DNA from: Actinomycetes bacterium
GTDB taxonomy: Bacteria > Actinomycetota > Thermoleophilia > Gaiellales > Gaiellaceae
Assembly: GCA_025350775.1 (NCBI GenBank)
Contig: JANXXF010000324.1
Location: forward strand, 1-12,674
DNA: 12,674 bases
Reading direction: 5' to 3'
The notes below the pieces were generated by a model that did not search any database, had not been told where the DNA came from, and was given only the letters and a program-made list of their open reading frames with translations. Shown piece after piece: positions 5,465 to 9,698 of this stretch; the first letter of the stretch is position 1, and every line of letters starts with the position of its first letter. Position numbers and translations under genes: made by a program.

Positions 5465-6408
5465 CAGCCGGCTCCCTGCCCGGCGCCCGCGAGCAACGCC
5501 GCCTCTCTCGCCCTGATCAGTCGGGTGACGGTGGTGTTGACCGGTGCCGGCAGGCCGAGCCGCTCGGCGAGCGGCGGGATCGCGCCGTTGATCACGTCGA
5601 CCTCGCTGCGGCGGCCCGCCAGCAGGTCGAGCAGCATCGACGGCCGGGCGCCCTTCAGCTTCGAGCCGAAGTCGCGGATGTACTCGCTGGGGTCGTCGAT
5701 CACGACTGCGATCCCGAGCGCCCGCGCCACGGCGTACGCCTCCAGCCCGCAGGCCTCGGCGACCGCCCAGGCGTCGGGGTCGGCCAGCACCTCGCCGATC
5801 GTGTAGCCGGTGAGCGCGCACGTGCCGCTGAAAGCGACGTTGCAGATCAGCTTCTCCCAGACGAGCCGGCCGACGTCGTCGTAGGTCTTGACGGTGAAGC
5901 CGGCGGCACGCCAGACGTCGGCGATCGCCTCGATGCGCGGCGTTACCGGGCTGCCGCGCTCGCCCAGCCGGATCAGCTCGAGCCCGTGGTGGTGGACGTG
6001 GCCGGGGGCGCGGATCGACGCGCCGAAGCCGCCGGCGATGCCGATCGCGACGCGCTCCTCGCCGAGGACGGCGGCGATGCGGTCGGCGCTGCCGAGCCCG
6101 TTCTGGATCGGCAGCACGACGGTGTCGGGGCCGAGCAGCGACTGCGCCGCGGCCGCTGCAACCTCGACGTCGGCAGCCTTGGTGGCGATCACGACCAGGT
6201 CGACGGGGCCGACCTCGGCGGGGTCGCTCGTCGCGTGGATGCGGACGACCCTGTCGCCGCTGGCGCCCTCGACGCGCAGACCGTGCTCGTTGATCGCGCT
6301 GACGTGCTCTTGCCAACGGTCGATCGCCCACACCTCGTTGCCCGCCGCGGCCAGCAGGCCGGCGTAGACGGAGCCCATCGCACCCGTTCCGATGATTGCA
6401 ATCTTCAT
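5464..6408 (-). CDS. Ketopantoate reductase (PanE/ApbA) family NAD(P)-dependent dehydrogenase
   Basis: A 314-residue two-domain reductase, normal length for the family. N-terminal Rossmann fold with IIGTGAMGSVYAG (5-17, GxGxxG) and IATKA (74-78). IQNGLGS (101-107) is the conserved nicotinamide-side loop. The C-terminal helical domain has VWEKLICNVAFSG, with K186 and N190 as the catalytic Lys and Asn, and RPSMLLDL...RRSEVDVINGAI carries the Ser and Glu of the substrate pocket. PanE reduces 2-dehydropantoate to pantoate in coenzyme A synthesis, but paralogues acting on other 2-keto acids are common. Pairing with a VOC protein instead of panB/panC argues against assigning panE firmly. The ATG at 6408 has no Shine-Dalgarno; TAGTGT (6424-6419) lies 10 nt upstream, so a very short leader is likely. 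Confidence 0.88.
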   Translation of the reverse strand: MKIAIIGTGAMGSVYAGLLAAAGNEVWAIDRWQEHVSAINEHGLRVEGASGDRVVRIHATSDPAEVGPVDLVVIATKAADVEVAAAAAQSLLGPDTVVLPIQNGLGSADRIAAVLGEERVAIGIAGGFGASIRAPGHVHHHGLELIRLGERGSPVTPRIEAIADVWRAAGFTVKTYDDVGRLVWEKLICNVAFSGTCALTGYTIGEVLADPDAWAVAEACGLEAYAVARALGIAVVIDDPSEYIRDFGSKLKGARPSMLLDLLAGRRSEVDVINGAIPPLAERLGLPAPVNTTVTRLIRAREAALLAGAGQGAG

Positions 6409-6418
6409 TGTGGGGGTA

Positions 6419-6424
6419 ACACTA
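6419..6424 (-). promoter_or_regulatory. Possible -10 box of the ketopantoate-reductase/VOC operon
   Basis: TAGTGT on the minus strand, 10 nt before the ATG at 6408, would start transcription 3-5 nt before the start codon. No -35 box is recognisable at 16-18 bp. Supported mainly by the absence of any Shine-Dalgarno and by the same arrangement elsewhere in the window. Confidence 0.3.
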
Positions 6425-6444
6425 CTAGCCGGGTTCGCGGGGCA

Positions 6445-6504
6445 GTCGCGGCGTCCGTCGCGGCGCCTGCGGCGACGCCCGTCGCGGCGCCCGCGGCGGC
6501 GTCA
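6445..6504. repeat. Five imperfect 12-bp GC-rich tandem units
   Basis: Units of the form GTCGCGGCGYCC: 6445-6456, 6457-6468, 6469-6480 (diverged), 6481-6492 and 6493-6504 (diverged). They fill most of the 102-bp gap between the DUF2283 stop and the panE-like start. I see no coding potential and no clean terminator stem. They may be noise from replication slippage or may influence read-through between the two minus-strand transcription units. Confidence 0.6.
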
Positions 6505-6510
6505 GTCGCG

Positions 6511-6786
6511 CTACGCCGCGCTGAGCACGTCGCCGAGGTCGCCGCACTCGAGAACGCGATCGGGCAGCGTGACCGTGATCACGCCTTCGAGATCGAGGAT
6601 GTATCGCGCGTTGACGATCGTGATGCCCACGAGGTTGCCGGCCGCGTCGAAGCGCGTGTGGTGACCTTCCGGTGACCCGTCGAAGTCGACTGCATCGCTC
6701 GGCGACCCGTTATGCAGGTAGAGCACGTCGCCGCCGGCGTCATACGTCGCGCTCTCGAAGTCGATGGTTCCGATCCGTACGCTCAT
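6511..6786 (-). CDS. DUF2283 family protein, putative antitoxin
   Basis: A 91-residue protein. Residues about 12-66 match the DUF2283 pattern: ATYDAGGDVLYLHNGSPSD (the 'YDpeaDaLYI' motif), then TRFDAAGNLVGITIVNAR (the 'DeeGnvvGIEIlnA' motif). A short C-terminal extension (GVITVTLPDRVLECGDLGDVL) follows. DUF2283 has no firmly established biochemical role that I know of. Members frequently sit beside small putative toxins, and here the gene overlaps the stop of a candidate nuclease gene by 4 nt (ATGA). A strong Shine-Dalgarno GGAGG (6799-6795) lies 8 nt before the ATG, so it can be translated efficiently in its own right as well as by coupling. The toxin-first order is unusual for classical type II pairs. 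The antitoxin role is inferred from context. Confidence 0.8.
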   Translation of the reverse strand: MSVRIGTIDFESATYDAGGDVLYLHNGSPSDAVDFDGSPEGHHTRFDAAGNLVGITIVNARYILDLEGVITVTLPDRVLECGDLGDVLSAA

Positions 6787-7058
6787 GGAAACGACCTCCG
6801 GGGAAACCCCGTGACGATGAATCCTTGCCTCTCGTGGAAGTGTACGACGACGCGCAGCCAGCGAGTCGGCCCCGGGTTTTCGCGGTAGAACCACTCTTCT
6901 CCGGGCCTGTGTCCCGCGATCCACTCGTCGGGCAGGCTGACGGTCGCCAGCAGGAGCGGGCGAAGCCGAGAGAGCTCCGGATGCTCGACGGCGATGTGTT
7001 GCCAGCGTTCCTCGTGCAGGACAACGATGCGACCGTCGGGATCGACTGTTCTCCACAC
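6783..7058 (-). CDS. Small BECR-fold-like nuclease (PBECR type), putative toxin
   Basis: A 91-residue protein (GTG start). It follows the pattern of small phage-barnase/EndoU/colicin/RelE-like proteins: VDPDGRIVVLHEERWQHI (5-22), HPEL (26-29), RPGEEWFYRENPG (51-63), RWLRVVVHFHERQGFIVTGF (66-85). Candidate catalytic or RNA-binding residues are H21, H26, E28, Y58, R59, R66 and T83; the family normally keeps the W-x-H-I...H-P-E core and a terminal Thr. The family call rests on remembered patterns, not a search. GTG 7058 was chosen because upstream codons show no family similarity and a promoter-like element ends 6 nt before it. The stop overlaps the DUF2283 start (ATGA), giving a toxin-first pair. 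RNase activity is inferred. Confidence 0.65.
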   Translation of the reverse strand: MWRTVDPDGRIVVLHEERWQHIAVEHPELSRLRPLLLATVSLPDEWIAGHRPGEEWFYRENPGPTRWLRVVVHFHERQGFIVTGFPRRSFP

Positions 7059-7064
7059 GCCTCG

Positions 7065-7093
7065 ATCCTGTCGGCGGGACGCGCACTCCGCAA
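7065..7093 (-). promoter_or_regulatory. Possible leaderless promoter of the nuclease/DUF2283 pair
   Basis: On the minus strand TTGCGG (7093-7088), a 17-bp spacer, then CAGGAT (7070-7065), followed by 6 nt and the GTG at 7058. Both hexamers are weak matches (three of six each), but spacing and distance to the start are exactly those of the other toxin-antitoxin promoters here, and there is no Shine-Dalgarno. It also supports an independent transcript separate from the methyltransferase genes upstream. Confidence 0.35.
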
Positions 7094-7148
7094 TCCGCTC
7101 TTGCAGCCGTGCCCGGGTGGGCCGTCTCTCGCCTGGGCATGCCTGGCG

Positions 7149-7928
7149 CTAGCCCCGCCGCTCGACCACCCACACCGAGTCTTCGCCGCCGCGCCAGGGC
7201 CGGCGGTCGAACCAGCCGTAACGCTCCACCACGTCGTAGCCGCAGTCGTCGAGCAGCACTGCCCACTCGACCACGCTGATCCAGGCCAGGCGCATCGTCG
7301 TCTCGCCGGCGGGGCCGCGCACGCCCAGGGTGAGGGTGCGGCTGCCGGTGTCCCAGTGCGCCCGCTCGTAGATGCCGGGCTCGCGCTCGAGCCACTTGCC
7401 GTGGGTGTCGGCGATGTCCTCCTCGCCGGGGGCGAAGACGTCGAAGACGAGGCGGCCGCCGGGCAGCAGCAGCTCGCGCACGGCGCCGAGCGCGCGGCGG
7501 CGATCGGCCTCCGTCTCCATGTGCAGGAGGGCGCGGAAGGGGATCGTCACCAGGGTCACCCGCTCGCTGACGGGCGGCGTGCGCATGTCGCCCTGGCGCA
7601 GGTCGACGAGCGCCTCGACACCGGCGGCGACCGCCGCCTCGCGCGCGACCTCCAGCATGCCCGCCGACGTGTCCACACCGATCACGCGCACGCCGGCGCG
7701 CGCCGTCGGCACCGCGATGCGGCCCGTGCCGACGCCCAGCTCCACCATCGCGCCGCCGCCCGCGCCGCCCGCGCCGCCCGCGCCGCCCGTCGCCCGCACC
7801 GCCTCCTCGACGTAGAAGGCCACGTCCTCGACCACCGACACGCTCCACGGGTCGTAGATGCGGGCGATCGCGTCGTAGTTGGAGGGGGCGCCGCTCGGCT
7901 GGGGCCCCGGGGCGCGGGCGCCGCTCAC
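7149..7928 (-). CDS. Class I SAM-dependent methyltransferase (downstream copy of a tandem pair)
   Basis: A 259-residue Rossmann-fold methyltransferase. It opens NYDAIARIYDPWSVSVVEDVAFYVEEA (17-43), then motif I VELGVGTGRIAV (62-73), acidic motif II GVDTSAGMLEVAREA, motif III-like LRQGDMRTPP, and IPFRALLHME...LLLPGGRLVFDVFAPG (motifs IV-V). It ends with ERYGWFDRRPW and a short strand. Domain order and wording repeat throughout the neighbouring upstream methyltransferase, so the two are paralogues. GTG 7928 overlaps the upstream stop by 4 nt (GTGA), with GAGGAA 6 nt before it, so they are translationally coupled. A Gly-Ala run (48-60) just before motif I comes from a 9-bp tandem repeat and has no counterpart in the sister gene. 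The substrate, small molecule or otherwise, cannot be named. Confidence 0.88.
   Translation of the reverse strand: MSGARAPGPQPSGAPSNYDAIARIYDPWSVSVVEDVAFYVEEAVRATGGAGGAGGAGGGAMVELGVGTGRIAVPTARAGVRVIGVDTSAGMLEVAREAAVAAGVEALVDLRQGDMRTPPVSERVTLVTIPFRALLHMETEADRRRALGAVRELLLPGGRLVFDVFAPGEEDIADTHGKWLEREPGIYERAHWDTGSRTLTLGVRGPAGETTMRLAWISVVEWAVLLDDCGYDVVERYGWFDRRPWRGGEDSVWVVERRG
7761..7787. repeat. Three perfect 9-bp tandem units inside the methyltransferase gene
   Basis: CGCGCCGCC repeated exactly three times, with degenerate partial units on both sides (7752-7760 and 7788-7794). In frame it adds Gly-Ala-Gly triplets before motif I. In-frame slippage would lengthen or shorten this linker without breaking the gene. 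Confidence 0.8.
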
Positions 7929-8659
7929 AGCGGCTTCCTCGCCACGAACACCATTTCGCTGCTGCGGTCGTCGTAGGGGCGGCCGTCGAACCAGCCGTAC
8001 AGCGCCTCGATCTCCAGCCCGGCGGCCGCCACCAGGCCTTCCCACTCGGAGCGGGTGGCCCACCACAGCTGCACGGTGCGCGGCTCGACGCCGGGGGCGC
8101 CCGCGTACACCGTCAGGTCGATGCGGCTGTCGGCGGGGGCGTGCTCGATGTACTCCCACAGCCGGCCGTGGCGGGCGGCGTAGCCGTCGTTGGAGGCGGC
8201 GATGTGCGGGTCGAAGACGAACGCGTTCCAGGCGAAGCGGCCGCCCGGCGCCAGCGTGGCGGCCACGGCGCGGAACAGGGCTGCCTTCTCTTCCCACCCG
8301 CGCAGGTGGAGGAGGGAGCGGAACGGCGAGATCACGAGCGCGGCGGGCGCGTCGAGCGCGAGCGGCCCGCGACCGAGGTCGCGCATGTCGCCGAGCCGCA
8401 GCTCGACCAGCGCCTCGACGCCGGCCGCCGCGGCCTTGGCCCGCGCCACCTCGAGCATCCCGGGTGACAGATCGACGCCGATGACGTGGCGCCCGGTCGC
8501 TCGGGCGATCTCGACGGCGACCCTCCCCGTGCCCACCGCCAGCTCGACCACAGGCCCCGCCGCAGCCCCGCGCGCGAGCGCGACGTAGAAGGGGACATCC
8601 TCCGTCATGTGCTCGGCCCAGTGGTCGTAGAGGGGCGCGAGACCGTCGTAGGCGTCCAC
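7925..8659 (-). CDS. Class I SAM-dependent methyltransferase (upstream copy of a tandem pair)
   Basis: A 244-residue methyltransferase, first gene of the two-gene minus-strand operon. N-terminal AYDGLAPLYDHWAEHMTEDVPFYVALA (3-29), motif I VVELAVGTGRVAV (37-49), motif II VIGVDLSPGMLEVARA, then RLGDMRDL and ISPFRSLLHLRGWEEK. LAPGGRFAWNAFVFD is the post-motif strand, and the C-terminal LYGWFDGRPYDDRSSEMVFVARK closes the fold. It aligns with its neighbour motif by motif, including the shared YGWFD-x-RP near the C-terminus, so a tandem duplication followed by divergence is likely. GTG 8659 was chosen because the frame upstream loses similarity and a TACCAT hexamer lies 6 nt before it, with no Shine-Dalgarno. 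It is divergent from pheS with 24 bp between start codons. Substrate unknown. Confidence 0.88.
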   Translation of the reverse strand: MDAYDGLAPLYDHWAEHMTEDVPFYVALARGAAAGPVVELAVGTGRVAVEIARATGRHVIGVDLSPGMLEVARAKAAAAGVEALVELRLGDMRDLGRGPLALDAPAALVISPFRSLLHLRGWEEKAALFRAVAATLAPGGRFAWNAFVFDPHIAASNDGYAARHGRLWEYIEHAPADSRIDLTVYAGAPGVEPRTVQLWWATRSEWEGLVAAAGLEIEALYGWFDGRPYDDRSSEMVFVARKPL

Positions 8660-8683
8660 GGCCCGATGGTACCGTTGGCCCCC
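8660..8683. promoter_or_regulatory. 24-bp bidirectional promoter with overlapping -10 boxes
   Basis: The GGTACC palindrome (8668-8673) lies inside two -10-like hexamers that share two bases. TACCGT on plus (8670-8675) is 8 nt before the pheS GTG at 8684. TACCAT on minus (8671-8666) is 6 nt before the methyltransferase GTG at 8659. Neither gene has a Shine-Dalgarno sequence. No good -35 hexamer is visible on either strand at 16-19 bp, and any -35 would lie inside the opposite gene. Confidence 0.45.
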
Positions 8684-9682
8684 GTGAACTGGGACGCTTA
8701 CCAGGCCGACGGGGTCGCCGCGCTCGCCGCCGCCACCGACGCCGACGCCGTCGAGGAGGCCCGCGTCCGCTTCCTCGGCCGCAAGGCCGCCCTGCCGCTC
8801 GCGCTGCGCGAGGTGCGCGACCGCGAGACCGGGATGCTGCTCAACACCGTGCGCAAGGCGATCGAGGAGGCAGCCGCCGAGGCCGAGCTGCGCCTCGCCG
8901 CCGCCGTCGCCGGCCGCGGCCTCGACTTCGACCCGACCGAGCCCGCGTCCCTGCACGGCGGTGCGCTCCCGGCCGGCTCGCTCCACCCGATCACGCAGAC
9001 GCGCCGTGAGATCGAGGACGTCTTCCTCGGCCTCGGCTACGAGGTGATCGACGGCCGCGAGGTCGAGACGACGAGGTACAACTTCGACGCGCTCAACTTC
9101 CCCGACTGGCACCCGGCGCGCTCGCCGCTCGCGTCGCTCTTCTTCGACAGGGACAGGCTGCTGCGCACCGAGACCTCCCCGTCGCAGATCCGCACGATGG
9201 AGACCCGCAAGCCGCCGATCTACATGGTCAGCCACGGCCGCGTGTACCGCCGCGACGCCACCGACGCGACGCACTACCCCGTCTTCCATCAGATCGAGGG
9301 CCTCGCGATCGACAGGGGCCTCACCCTCGCCGACCTCAAGGGCACGCTGCTCCACCTGATGCGCGCGCTGTTCGGCCCCCAGCGCGAGGTGCGTTTCCGC
9401 ACGCACTACTTCCCTTTCACCGAGCCCTCGATGGAGCCCGACGTGTCGTGCTTCCTCTGCGACGGCAAGGGCTGCCGCGTGTGCAAGCACTCCGGCTGGA
9501 TCGAGATGGGCGGCTCCGGCATGGTCGACCCGAAGCTCTTCGAGTTCGTCGGTTACGACCCCGAGGAGTACACCGGCTTCGCGTTCGGACTGGGGATCGA
9601 GCGGATCGTCCAGCTGCGCCACGGCGTCCCGGACATCCGCCTGCTCTGGCACAACGACCTCCGCGTCCTGCGGCAGTTCTAG
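8684..9682 (+). CDS. pheS: Phenylalanyl-tRNA synthetase alpha subunit
   Basis: Catalytic subunit of the class II (alpha-beta)2 enzyme that charges tRNA-Phe. It has 332 residues, normal length. The N-terminal coiled-coil arm (about 1-75) ends in VRFLGRKAAL. Motif 1 region is HPITQTRREIEDVFLGLGYE. Substrate-pocket elements TETSPSQIRTM and RDATDATHYPVFHQIEGLAID (motif 2) follow, and FAFGLGIERIVQLRHGVPDIR is motif 3. A Cys4 knuckle C256-x2-C259-x4-C264-x2-C267 (CFLCDGKGCRVC) sits before GWIEMGGSGMV; many bacterial PheS carry this zinc-type insert. GTG 8684 gives VNWDAYQADGVAAL, matching the usual arm start; the frame extends upstream only through the opposite gene's coding region. No Shine-Dalgarno is present. 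pheT follows after 16 nt. Confidence 0.97.
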   Translation: MNWDAYQADGVAALAAATDADAVEEARVRFLGRKAALPLALREVRDRETGMLLNTVRKAIEEAAAEAELRLAAAVAGRGLDFDPTEPASLHGGALPAGSLHPITQTRREIEDVFLGLGYEVIDGREVETTRYNFDALNFPDWHPARSPLASLFFDRDRLLRTETSPSQIRTMETRKPPIYMVSHGRVYRRDATDATHYPVFHQIEGLAIDRGLTLADLKGTLLHLMRALFGPQREVRFRTHYFPFTEPSMEPDVSCFLCDGKGCRVCKHSGWIEMGGSGMVDPKLFEFVGYDPEEYTGFAFGLGIERIVQLRHGVPDIRLLWHNDLRVLRQF

Positions 9683-9687
9683 GGAGG
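9681..9687 (+). promoter_or_regulatory. Shine-Dalgarno of pheT
   Basis: AGGGAGG overlaps the pheS stop codon and ends 11 nt before the GTG at 9699. It fixes GTG 9699 as the pheT start and contrasts with the leaderless-looking pheS. Confidence 0.8.
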
Positions 9688-9698
9688 ATCGAGCGCCC

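Noticed and set aside
4865..5806. Plus-strand open frame antisense to the VOC and reductase genes
   Set aside because: Composition typical of a shadow frame; both opposite-strand genes have full family motifs and Shine-Dalgarno or overlap logic.
5465..6331. N-terminal extension of the VOC reading frame through the reductase gene
   Set aside because: The extension is Arg-rich out-of-frame translation of the reductase; ATG 5464 has GGGAG 7 nt upstream and begins the VOC fold at once.
7744..7800. CRISPR-like or regulatory direct repeats
   Set aside because: Units are 9 bp, contiguous, in frame and without spacers; they are a coding microsatellite. No CRISPR array occurs in the window.
6672..7976. 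Plus-strand open frame across the nuclease/DUF2283 pair and a methyltransferase
   Set aside because: No domain pattern, and it would span three well-supported minus-strand genes.
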